NCBI GenBank assembly: GCA_020055645.1
Contig: CM034548.1
Coordinates: 47,112,296-47,176,295 of the forward strand
Source: Tomocerus qinae
Taxonomy: Eukaryota; Arthropoda; Collembola; Entomobryomorpha; Tomoceridae
Length of the DNA stretch: 64,000 nt
Reading direction: 5' to 3'
Shown here: positions 37,715-48,800 of the stretch, piece after piece
Layout: the number at the start of each line of letters is the position of its first letter
Numbering within the stretch: the stretch's first letter is position 1
Program-made: the position numbers and the translations under genes
Notes under the pieces: model-generated
What the model saw: only the letters and a program-made list of their open reading frames with translations
What the model was told of the DNA's origin: nothing
Database searches by the model: none

Positions 37715-38708
37715 CTTTGGGTCAAATAATATGTTGTAACTTCCTTGATTTCTGTACTTTGATTCTAAAACAATTTGAGATGTAAAATTATCCACACGAA
37801 TAAATCTGTTGCTACTAAATTATATTGTGTATATGTACATATCATAGTAGTATAAATTATTTTTCAAATTTAGATGTACATGATATTTTTGATTTTTTGA
37901 ATAAAATAGTTTTTTTTAATTTCATGTTCGTGTATTATTTATGCATTACATGCAATGTTTGAAGACTTGCTATTTAGTCTTGAATATATAGTCTACTAAT
38001 TGTATACTATACTCATATTTTATGTAGGTAAGCTATTTTCTTCTTCAATTTTGATGTCAAATCAGTTTCATGTATCTATATATGAATTTGCAATAGCGTC
38101 TGACCATAATATAGCTTTTACAATTGCAACATTCATGAATAACATGTTCCGGTAGTAGTCAACAAGTTATCAAAGACTTTGAGTATATATACCTGAGTTA
38201 TGTACATCCAACTAATTTTGTTCTAACTACATGCTGATGTCCCTGCTTCAATTTCATTTAAACAAAATGGCAAAGTTATTGGGACTATTTAACTAATTTA
38301 CTTATCTATTTAATGAGAGTCGAAAGAAATTATTTACAATTATTTCGTGGAAGACAAAATCTTTGACGTTTCTTTATTATTACCCAACATTAACTTAACT
38401 TTAAAAAGAACATTGCTACATACTGTACTGTCAGCAAAGAAATAATTTCCCATTGTGTGTACACTATATTACTTTATAAATAGATAATTGTCACAAATAA
38501 TTTTTACAACATTTGGCGTTTATTCATTAATCAACATAGTCAATTGAAACATCATGTTAGAAACAGATTGTCCATATTTATACATATTTTAAATTACAAT
38601 GAATAAGGCAGGGTAAGTTAAGGCCACTGTTGTAGTAGGTAAAGGATCAATCCCACTCTGAACACTCATCTGAATCTGAAGACTGTACCAGTAAATGTTG
38701 AATATTGA

Positions 38709-38768
38709 GTTGACTGTGTGACTGTGCATAGCTATATAAATATAGCTATGCACAGTCACACAGTCAAC
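38709..38768. repeat. 60-bp perfect hairpin
   Basis: A 29-base arm (GTTGACTGTGTGACTGTGCA then TAGCTATAT) is followed by two bases and its exact reverse complement. Nothing coding overlaps it. It could be a palindromic insertion or a transcribed hairpin. Confidence 0.85.
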
Positions 38769-39279
38769 GTTTTAAACAGATTACACACGTTAAATACATG
38801 CAAATAATTGCATGTATATGCAAATACATAGAAGATTGCAGACGTGAAATCACACCAGCAGTCATTCTGTTCAATTCAAATACATACATTATATTAATAT
38901 TCAATAACAAGTTTAGGCCCTCTGGATGAGAGTCGAAATTAGGCTTGGGCTTGGTGTGTTTATAACGTCAAACATCTACCATGTATAAACTTACATTAAA
39001 TTGTAGGTACAACTGTCAACAACAGGGTAGTATAAGCTATTTATAAAAATACACGTTCTCACACAAACATTTTTACTTTTACACACTTTAGCTTTGCAAA
39101 ACTTCCATATTGCTCTTAATACTTCCTCCCAATCACAATTTGCAAATTAATTCCAAAACAGAGATCAATCTCGAAGATACACTGTTTTGTATTATTAAGT
39201 ACTTCGTTGTAGTAAGTACGTTAAAACTATTCTACACTCTAATGTAAGTATTTATAATAATTGTCATGCTCTATGGGCC

Positions 39280-39425
39280 AAGTACATAACCAAAAATTAA
39301 ACAAAGGGGAACAACAAATAATGATGACAAAAAATTCCAATTTTTTGCAATTTTGGGGGAATTAATTTTCTTCTCCTGAGGGGGCAGTGTCCCCTCCCCA
39401 CACCTACTAGAAGTGGATACGTACT
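39280..39425. repeat. dispersed GC-capped repeat fragment
   Basis: GGGCCAAGTAC, AAAAATTCCAATTTTTTGCAA and GGGGGCAGTGTCCCCTCCCC, ending near TGGATACGTAC. It shares its opening (GGGCCAAGTAC) and layout with 40972-41090. Confidence 0.45.
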
Positions 39426-39499
39426 TGCTACTACAGGCCAATGCCCAACAAGTGCATAAAATAAATCTTATCTATCAAATAATCATGATGAAGTATGTT

Positions 39500-39660
39500 A
39501 AAGCTTATTAGACCTTAGCACCCATAACCCCTTGGAAGATTTCCTCTTAATACTCCTCCTATTGGAATACCTCTCCGTTGTACTACTTCCCCGTTTCCCC
39601 GATACGACTCTCGATGTTTTTAATGTCATCATTGCCAATGCCAAAATAGGATAAGTTTAT
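39500..39660 (-). repeat. segment related to 40785-40930 in inverted orientation
   Basis: On the minus strand it contains AGTAGTACAACGGAGAGG and ATTCCAATA, matched in the same order at 40865-40905 on the plus strand. Upstream portions (GATGACATTAAAAAC against GGTGACATCAAAAAA) also match. One frame of each copy reads RGIPI-G-L-R-like residues, so the pair may derive from a coding sequence. Both are now disrupted by stops or shifts. Confidence 0.45.
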
Positions 39661-39959
39661 TATTTTAAGCGATATGCTACATTTTGATTAGGGCTGGTCA
39701 ATCGTAATATACTGGTGAAAATATTTTTATTTAATAATTTTGAAGAGCTTACTAATGAAATTTTTCCATCCATATTCCTACCTCAGCCTGGCTGGAGTGA
39801 ACACAAGGTAAATTTCCTGTTCTGTTCCGATCAAATATTAATACTTATGTAATTTTTTTGTAGCAAGTAGCAATGATGTGTCAAAATGATGATTTTAATA
39901 AAAATTAAAGGCTTTTGTAATTTTTTTAAACGAAGCCTGGTTGCTTGGCCACCCTACAC

Positions 39960-40345
39960 TATGGGTGGGCCGAATATTCGGTTCGGGTTCGGTATTCGGT
40001 GGTTCGGCACTAAAATTGAAGATTCGGTTCGGTATTCGGTCAATTTTAAAATTATTCGGCACCGAATATTATTTCACAAAACATACTCATAATCTTGACA
40101 TTTTTTAGAATTTTTTTCAAAATTTAAATTATTATCATTTATAAACATTATTCGTAACACTTAATACACTAATCAAAGTAGTCCGCCTTATTTGGGCAGG
40201 AGTGGTTATAATTTGATAATAATTTGCTTTAAAAGAGTTTTAAATGCCATTTAACCCTTGTTAGAGTGACCATGATTCGGTACCGAATATTCGGGCTTCG
40301 GTTTGTTGAATCCACCCAGCAAAAACTCAGTTCGGCCCACCCCTA
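39960..40345. mobile_element. 386-bp hAT-like MITE
   Basis: Starts TATGGGTGGGCCGAATATTC and ends TTCGGCCCACCCCTA. The interior is rich in TTCGGTATTCGG and ACCGAATATTCGG motifs. The flanking octamers CCCTACAC and CTCTGCAC agree at six of eight positions, consistent with an ageing 8-bp duplication. There is no transposase. Confidence 0.65.
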
Positions 40346-40419
40346 CTCTGCACAATGCTAACTACAGACACACAACAATGTAACTTATGAAGTAAATGAT
40401 AGAAGAAGTAGCCGTTCTT

Positions 40420-40757
40420 GGTCACTTTGGCAAAAATCAATTTGGCGAAAAAAATTTTTTTAAGACGGATAATTTGGCAAAATGCTGTGGATAATGTTGA
40501 CTCAGCCATTCCTCAGAAGAAACTGAGAGGTGAGTGATACATGAGTGATACAAATTAGAATGTATTAATTAACATGCACAACCATCTCATTAAGTACTGG
40601 ACCCAGCATAAAACATATCTTATATGTCCTGCAGCGTATTAAACATTACTTAAACCGTCTTTTGCCAAATTATCCGACTCGTTTTGCCAAATTGTCCACA
40701 GTGGTCAATTTGAAAAAAATTTTTTTTTGCCAAAATGGCTTTTGCCAAATTGACCTA
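40420..40757. mobile_element. inverted-repeat element with TTTGGCAAAA arms
   Basis: The left end GGTCACTTTGGCAAAAATCA is mirrored by the right end, which includes TTTTGCCAAATTGACC. ACGGATAATTTGGCAAAA and TTTTGCCAAATTATCC pair further in. It is non-coding and the borders are approximate. Confidence 0.55.
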
Positions 40758-41639
40758 CCACCGTAGTAGCGACTCCAGTCTCTAGTGACTTTCTTTAAAA
40801 CTGGAAATGGTGACATCAAAAAACCCTCGAAAGTAGTTTGGAGGGGTAATACAACGAAGATGTAGTACAACGGAGAGGGGCATTCCAATACGAGGGATAT
40901 TAAGATGTTACCCTTTAGAACAAGGCTACTCAAAGAAAAAAAATTGATGGGGGGAGTATCACCTTTTTTGGGCCAAGTACGAGCAAATTTTACAACTTTT
41001 TTTGCTTTTTGGGATTAAATTTGCTTTATATTTTTCTCAATTTCGGGGGAAGGGCACATGTTCCGTGCCCCCTTGTCTGCCACCGTGCCTTATAACTAAA
41101 ATACAAAGCCATATTTTCATAGCATTTACAGATACAACATGAGCAAATATTATATTGTATAGATTTTATGTTGGTATCCATATCAGCGACTTTCTCCTCA
41201 AAATCAACACTAAAATATAACCAAAAAGGATGGATGGATATTTTGATAACAGTTAACAATATTATCCCACTCCAAGACAAGGGCGCATTTAGGGGGGCAC
41301 CCCCTAAATATTTTGAAAACACATTAGAAATTATCGTGTTTTCACCAAAAAGAAATATTTAATTCCAAATTGGGAGAAATATAATTTCATCTTCATATGA
41401 CATCAATTGCATGCATCTTATTTTCGAATCTGTTTGAGCATTTTCGAATCTGTTTCAAAATTATAGAATCTGTTTGAGCGTTTTCGAACATAATCGAGCA
41501 TTTCCGATTCCGTTTTTCGGTATATTGAACCATAGAATCAGGATCTATGATTATGTTTTGGTTACAGAAATGGAAATACTTAATGAGATTTTTCTGTTTA
41601 AAACGCTTAAAACTAAATCTGCCGAACTGGTGGTGACAG

Positions 41640-41870
41640 ACAAATCACGGATTTAGAAGAGGTACTGCCCCTCCTAAATCTACAACATAAAGGAGATTAT
41701 TTTTGCCAAAGAGGATTGAAAATCATAGATTTTTTCGCGCTTCGCGCGAAAATGTCTTAATTTTACAAGCATATGATGGTGTTCTATATTGTTTGATTTA
41801 TGCAATAATACTCATTTTTAGAAATTAGCACCCCTTAGATCCAATTTCTAGATACGCCCTTGCTTTAAGG
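41640..41870. repeat. dispersed GC-rich repeat, family B, copy 2
   Basis: Contains TTAGAAGAGGTACTGCCCCT, then TTTTTTCGCGCTTCGCGCGA and AAAATGTCTT, and ends near TTTCTAGATACGCCCTTGC. The CGCGCTTCGCGCGAA core matches 13604-13785. Confidence 0.55.
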
Positions 41871-42247
41871 TACCCGAAACAACTCATGCGACACAACCTT
41901 TCATCATCGGCAACAAACTAATATGTTCCCAAATAATGACTTCTTTAATAAAGCTCAAAAAGTATTCAAGAAGACGGCGTATTTCTTTAACTATACAATT
42001 ATGCACAAGCAAAAATATTGTTTATCAGCATTCGGAAGCGCATTACCCTCCTCACTGGATGTGGTATGGTGCTATGATTACTAGTAAGATTTTGAACTCA
42101 GATTGTGTCGTACAGAACTGAATAGCTTCTCGTCTCGACTAGAGGCGATTGAAATTCTAACTAAGTTAACACATAATAAATAATCCTAAATGTGAACGAC
42201 AATGAGAACAGTTGAATTAATCTCTCCAGACCTAATTGGCTACTGTT

Positions 42248-42460
42248 CAGTGCCGTATTTAGAAGTCGATTTCGGAGGGGGCAATGATATCATATTACAA
42301 TGTATATTAGGCATGAAAAATTTTGGCTTATTTTGTCTAAAATGAGTCAAAAATAACCTAAAAATCACAAATGTTTTGGTATTTGAGAAAAATTTTCCCT
42401 TTTTCTTGGATTTCAGGGGGAGGCGTTTGCCCCCAATGCCCCCCCTCAATACAGCCATGC
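42248..42460. repeat. dispersed GC-capped repeat, family A, copy 3
   Basis: The cleanest copy of the family. It begins CAGTGCCGTATTTAGAAGTC and continues with GATTTCGGAGGGGG, AAAATGAGTCAAAAAT, TTTTCTTGGATTTCAGGGGG and AGGCGTTTGCCCCC. It ends CCCCCCTCAATACAGCC. Confidence 0.7.
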
Positions 42461-43040
42461 TACTGTTTCATAAAATTGTACTTAATGAATTCTCGATATT
42501 ATGATATAACAACAGTATTATCGCTCCTTCTTCCCGAACTCCCAAAAACATCTATCTACACTAATAAATGTGTCCATCACTTTAGCAGATGTGCTATCAT
42601 TCTATCTGTTGTGTAAACGGACGACTTGACTGAAATTCAAAGTCTGGATCTGGATTAACGGGAATCGGGAAAAATGTTAAACTCCAAATCATACAAGAGA
42701 TATAAAATGTCTATTTAGTTTTTCAGGTCTTTCAGTCTGTAAGCCCAAAGGTTATAGTTATAGGATGGTATTTAATCTGTTATTGCTTTAAAACTTAAAA
42801 CTCAACTCAATGGAAAATAGACCGCAGAAGGAATTTAATGAAAACTTGTCCAAACCTACATCTCAAAAAATGGGCTCTGTTCTCAATGAACATCTATATA
42901 TTATTTTGCGAGACCTAATGATATTTGCCCTAATAAGCCCATTGTCCCAGCAGTTATTGTGCAAAAGCCAAGCGTATTCAGAATAAAATACAGAACAAGC
43001 ATTAACCCACTCAGAATTTGGGTGAGTACAAGAAGGAGGA

Positions 43041-44329
43041 CTACAAATCCATAGGTTCATCATAAACCACCTGTTGACGTCGATCTTGGTGAGCTCCTTT
43101 GTGTGACTGACTTACCGCTAATGCAGTCCAACTGGCAGAGGCAGACGAATCGCTTAGTAACGGAGCAATGGGTGGTTGACGACGAGCATATTGTACTTCA
43201 AAAAATATTTCATCGATCGTTATTTCGTTAACCTATACAAATAAAAACGGGGTTATATTCAAAATCTCAAAAAATATTTAAATTAATTTATAATTTATAT
43301 AATACAAATATGTATATTCAGGGTGTCCACGAAACATGTAAAATGTTTAGTTGTTTTAGAAACATGTAAAAATTTCACATGTTTTGAGGACATCCTGTAG
43401 ATATGATGTAATTGCCTCGGTTATAGCTGTCTCAGCAGCCTCCACTTTGTCAAAAGTAATAAACGCTTTGGACGGCGAATTCATTTTAACATTCAATATC
43501 TTCCCAAACTTTCCAAAAACCTTTTTCAAAATGTCCTCAGTAATTCCATGGCCATGTACATAAATAGTGGGTCCTCGTTTAGGTTTGTTTGACTGAGAAT
43601 TGTTTCCCGCAGACTCGGAAAAGTTGTCTTTTGATCCGGAATTGTAGCTGTTTCTGAAGGAAGTCCCGGTGGAAGACGAATTATTGCGGGGATGTGTTCC
43701 CATTCTTCCAGTGTTAGGTCCATTTAATCCAGGCCGTATTTTGTCGTAGGATTGATGAAAAGAACTGTCCTTCTCAGGCTCGAATCGTAACTCCCCTCTG
43801 TCCCCATTCCCCCGCTGTTCACCACGACCTTTATCTACTTGAGACGTAAATGGCTCAAACTGGATGGCTTCGGAGCTGAAATTGCTATTGTAGCTAGGTG
43901 TCATTCCGCCATGTCCTTCACTCCGCCCAGTGGATGAAATTTTTCTTTCTAAAATTCTTGATCTTTTGAAAGTGGTTTTTTCAACTGTTGGCTTCATGGG
44001 AATTGAAACTTTGCCAGATTGTATCAACTTCTTAGCCAATTCTTTAGCATCCTTGGGATCAAGGGGTCGCTTCAATGGATTGATTTTTTCCGGTTCTGGC
44101 TTCGGGGCCTTCATGTCCTGCAGTGCTTTTTTCTAAAAATGTTTAAAATCATTTTATAGTGAAAACATTAAATTTTTTTCAGAAAGAGTATTACACAAGA
44201 AATTGTGAGTCAACACACAACATTTTACATTCTCTTAACTCCTTTTACCTTCTTTCGGAGTTTTTGATACTTTGCCTGCAGCATAAGCTCTTCGTCAGTT
44301 AAGTTCGAGGGAAAATGTAAATAAACCAT
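43041..44329 (-). CDS. NELFE: negative elongation factor subunit E (NELF-E), three exons
   Basis: Exons 44329-44249, 44132-43416 and 43232-43041 give 329 aa. The N-terminus (LTDEELMLQAKYQKLRKK then KKALQDMK) and the NELF signature AKKLIQSGKVSI...TFKRSRILERKI (about residues 60-92) match the family. The RRM begins at about 214 (TIYVHGHGI, FGKFGKILNVKM, KAFITF). The C-terminus AHQDRRQQVVYDEP matches the vertebrate CHRDKRTQIVY tail. NELF-E is the RNA-binding subunit of NELF, which holds RNA polymerase II in promoter-proximal pause. The middle is Gly/Ser/Asn-rich with no RD dipeptide run. The second intron uses a GC donor (GAG then GCAATT). This choice gives a gap-free match to the family, whereas the available GT donors would insert extra residues. 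Confidence 0.93.
43319..43397. mobile_element. 79-bp miniature inverted-repeat element in NELF-E intron 2
   Basis: CAGGGTGTCCACGAAACATG at one end and CATGTTTTGAGGACATCCTG at the other form imperfect inverted repeats around a short AT-rich centre. CAGGGTGTCC-like ends are common in miniature elements. It lies about 18 bp downstream of the GC donor. Confidence 0.6.
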
Positions 44330-45816
44330 TTTATGACTAGTAGAGATCAAATTTTGTAAATTGTCCAATCCAAAATAAAATGTAAAGTCAGCAATGTGTA
44401 AAAGTGTAGTCAAACTCAGAACAGTCAGCAGTCAGCCAGCACTAGCACTACTCAGCACTTCAGAAGTAGACTTCTGTAAAACCTAAAAGCAATTGTTTCG
44501 TTGTAACAAACTATAAACTCTCTGAACTGTCTGACCTGTAGAATGATTTGCGTGAAGTCAGCCGAATCTGGAGTGGAAGTTAGTCGAATTGAACGGAGCA
44601 TGCTTACTTACAACGTTGCATGCAATTCATTAGACCCACTACCAAATCATACTTATCATGCGAAAAACGAGAAGTAATAACAATAATACCGCATAATATG
44701 GGATGAGATATGAAGATGAAATACTCTTACAAACCCAATGACTAGATTATCTATTTTGCAGTCTGTTGCAGCCCAATACCATTTCTCTTAATTCATTACT
44801 TCAAAGGGACTATGATTTTAACAGCGTATGTTTGTCCTCCTTGTTAGCTATTGTCACCCTGCAGTGGAAACTTAAAAAAAAGAAACTAATTCGAAAAGCA
44901 AGAATATCCAATATTTCGAAGACATTAGCGTCTCTTATAAATTACCGTCCTAATACTTTAATGCTTGAGAGTTAGGATGTTTTTAATGCAATTACCAATG
45001 TATTTAGACCGACCGTGTTATAATTTATCCCTTTCCTAAACACTGGAATTGCACAATGTGAAGATGTAAGTCCTCTGAACAATAATGTCTTAATCGGGCA
45101 CAGCATAAGAAAATTTCATTTTCAAATTCAATACAAAATTACAGTAAAATAAAATTCACATGATAGCTGTTTTGTAATTTTCAAGTGTCTTACAAAGCCA
45201 ATTTTAATGCATAGCTTTTTACATATTTGTAATAATACCATCATTTCAATCATTTCAGTTTTTTCGGCTGTGGTACAACTGGGATTTGGGAAAAGAAAAT
45301 TATGGCGGTAACTTTGATGTTTGGTATAGATTATAGATACAGCGAAGTGAGGTCATTTTGGCAGTGGAGGGAATGAGAAAAGAGGCGCGAGCAGTTGGTT
45401 TTAACTTCAACATAATTCTTGTTTCTGAAGCTCATCCTCATACTCATGGTAACGTAAATTAGTGTGTTCCGGTATTTGAATTTCAATTCTAGATTCCCAA
45501 AGATGAAATAGTTGTCTTGCTGATCGTACTTGTAGGTCCTACTGATTGTGAATCTAAAGTCAAGAAAAAGTCACGCATTAGTTTATTTTTTATTTTTACT
45601 GAAAAATGAAATTGTCACAGATTTAGTTTTAGGCGGTTTTAGCTTCCTTGCAAAGGTCCGTGGACAGTATCAGTCACCACAGTCACCAGTTGTCGGTACA
45701 ATTTATTAATTGAGACATTTAAAGATTAACGATTCAGCAGTCGGAGAAGACTGACTGACTTGTCAACCATAAACTTGTGACCTCACATTCAACATTTTTG
45801 CATATTTATTTACAAA
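44330..45816. other. divergent promoter region between NELF-E and NUP188
   Basis: The two genes are transcribed away from each other across about 1.5 kb. The sequence is AT-rich, with short repeats CAGTCAGCAGTCAGCCAGCAC near 44422. No reading frame is convincing. It should contain both promoters, but I see no defined core motif. Confidence 0.45.
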
Positions 45817-48800
45817 ATGGCAAATGTAAATACTGGTGACCTGTCCAATTTCCTTGAAGCTGAGGATGTTGAGAGGTATATATCAGTTGTCACTTTTAAA
45901 TTTAATAAAATTGTATTTGATCAAATGATGAATGACAAAATAAAATTTTCTTTGGAACAGCACTAATAAGCATCTCTGGTATCTGCTGATTGGGGATAGT
46001 TTGTTAGCAAACGAAGATGTTGTGCATGAAGAGTTGAAAAGAAACGGTAATAAAATCTTGAGTGCACTGACATTTTATCCACGTCGGCCACCAGTAAATT
46101 CCGGTAGTCCAAATAATGTTACTGGAATTGAAGCTGCAAAAGAAAATCAAACCTCTCCAACTAAAGGAGACAGCACAGTAAGAGAGGCGAGTTCAAAAAA
46201 TGACAGTAAGAAGCAGCTCTTGGCAACAAATAAGGATGCTGAAAAACGTTTGAAAGCAAGACTAGCAAAAGTATTGGTAAGTGACAAAAATAAAATGCAA
46301 TAATTATGATGGTGGTGACATTGGTAGTGATAAAAATGAGATTTTGCAGTCCAGAGTAGTAAAACTGATTTTACGGGCATATTTTAGGATTTAGAAGAAT
46401 CAGTGGCATGGGAAATTTTTTGTTCATACATGATGTTCGAATATAAAGGTAAAGCTACCACATACAGTAAAATAATGGAAACGGAGCTGTTTGTTGTAGC
46501 GTTTTTGAATGACATTCGGGCATTTTATATGCGGGAAAGATTATGCCTCCTCTACTGTTCACAAATAATTTTGGCAGAAGCTGTCAACGAAAAGCACCAA
46601 TATTGCGTAAGTAACTTCTAATTATTAAATGCAATATTAAACAGAGTAAGATTAAAGTTATTTGATTTATGACATTCCAGGATATCTTTGCTGCTTTTGT
46701 GCAATCCAGTTCGTTGGTCAGCTGGGTGAAATGGTTATGTGCTTCTTTTGATGAATCTGTTGATGACGATGAAAAAATCGCTGTCCTTCACACGTTGGCA
46801 ATTTTACTATTCAACTACAGCCAACAGGATGGGGTTGTGGAATCTTTTCTGGATCATTACAAACCTATCGCAAAAAAATCCGAAGACATTGTACAAGCAG
46901 AGGCAGTTTTGTATTTCTGCTTTTTGCAATGTGGGGATACTAAAAAGGACGTCCACAACGCTTGCATCGAGCAATTTGTAGAAAATAATATTACCCATTT
47001 ATTGGACAGCCCATATACCGTAGCTGCAGTTTTAGGCAGTTTAATGATTCGATTTCCAGAAAATGCTGTTGTAAGAAGTAGGGTAAAAGGAATTCAAGAT
47101 CCGGAAAAGTGTATTCCATCGTTGATTCAATTGGTTAAAGCCTACGATAAAGAAAGTTGCAAAAATGTAACCAATATTTTTCATCTTATTTGTTTATATG
47201 TCTTACCTTCTCTGCTTTATACATTATATTCAATTTTATTTTATTTATTTTGACTTTCAGAGACATGGCTTATCATCTATGATTTTGAGATGTGTGTACA
47301 ACAGCATTGATGTGATTTTAAGACTACTTGTAAAGGATAATTTCGGATCTACTCAAGATTGGTATTTGCTTCTTTCGAAACTGCTTCGTGATGTAAGTAA
47401 TAATATGTATAACAAAACGGTTCAACAAAACAATTATTATTGTAGAGCATTAATTTAAACTGTATATGACCATTTCAGACTGACACAGCAGCAGAATTTT
47501 TAGATGGCAATTCTGTTGACATAGTCAATTTATATCTTGAAGCATTGGTTCAATTCCCAGTTGAGTGTTCGCCTATATTGTTGATTTGGGGATCTATTTG
47601 TGAAGCAGTTTCTGAGTCCAACACTTGCACTGCTGTAAGTCCACCTTGAAAACTTTTAGTTAAGTTAACCTTTGTTAACGTTGAGATAGTAAGAAATTAA
47701 GAATATGAGTGTATTTTGCTACAGGTATTGGCTCAACTCACCGAGATAAAATATATCGCAGAAATATTTGACAAAATTGATCCCTGTGATATGCGATTTC
47801 ATTCGGACAATGATAGAATGCTTTTAGAGAGACGGGTTGTTGCTGGAGTTCCTGTGAAAGTAGGGACGGTTGGTACTTTAATTGAAGACAGCTCTCCTGT
47901 GATTATATGTTGGTTCCTAGAATCCCCATGCACTACTACAACAGTATGGGACATTATGTATGACGAGATAATAAACCCCGCTTTGAAGGTCATAAATGAA
48001 GGTGGGCAGGTGGAAGTCACCTCTGAGGTTGAGTATGGGATTCTGACAAGTAGACAGACATCCTTAATCATTGAAATCGCCGAGTTTTTGACAACATTTG
48101 GGAAAGCTTCTAGAGCCATCCCTCCGCGTCTATTTGAGCTCTATCGCCCGATATGCTTTATTTTGTCTGTGTAAGTGTTTCGAAAATTATCTTTTTTAGC
48201 ACTATCAACAATTGTTTCGCTATTTTCAAATTCCAGGTTAATTAAAGACGCCAGAAATCCAAGTGCGAAGGCTGATCTCGTTGGACTGCTGCTTCGATTA
48301 GTGGATTCGGGAAGTAAATTTAATGAAGCCTTGTTCCCAGAGTTTCTTGCTGGAATATGGCCCAGTCAGTCAGAGCAAAATGTGGCAGCAGACCTTGTTA
48401 TTGGATACGAAAGTGTTATGAATTGCAATTATTCACTTTCTATGGGTTTGTTGACTGCAACTCTGGGAATAGTCAAAGTAACTTAAATTAAATAGTGATA
48501 ACTAATTTTTTTAACGATGTGAGATTTAGAATTTTTTTGATCTTTGCACAGGAAACAGATATTAGAAAAACGCCTATTTCAGCAACAATGAGAGATTTTT
48601 ATACGCAATCGGTGCTGTTCATTGTGGAAAATGTTTATCACTCGTATGGATGGGTTATACCTTCAGAACATGCAAAAAATGAAATCATGAGTTTGTGTAT
48701 ACAGATTTTGTATTCACTTTTCCAACTTAAAGGGGACCAATGGAAAGCGTTAAAAATGCATTGTGTAGTGGTCGCAACTCGAAAAAACAGTGCATTGATG

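Larger units (their letters stand above)
36711..43040. other. repeat-rich gene-poor stretch
   Basis: No gene is convincing here. The interval holds several inverted-repeat elements listed separately (37487, 38709, 39960, 40420), GC-capped dispersed repeats (39280, 40960, 41640, 42248) and a pair of related inverted segments (39500 and 40785). A minus-strand end reading SSDSDECSEWD then stop (about 38690-38645) and a plus-strand PQPGWSEHK before a GTAAAT donor (ending about 39807) look like isolated exon ends, but no partner exons were found. Confidence 0.45.

Noticed and set aside
38645..38690. Minus-strand SSDSDECSEWD followed by a stop, resembling an acidic protein C-terminus
   Set aside because: An isolated 14-codon piece. 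No upstream exon could be joined to it.
39740..39807. Plus-strand exon-like end PQPGWSEHK before GTAAAT, reminiscent of the start of a WW domain
   Set aside because: Only nine telling residues, and no following exon with the YYYN and W/P of a WW domain was seen downstream.
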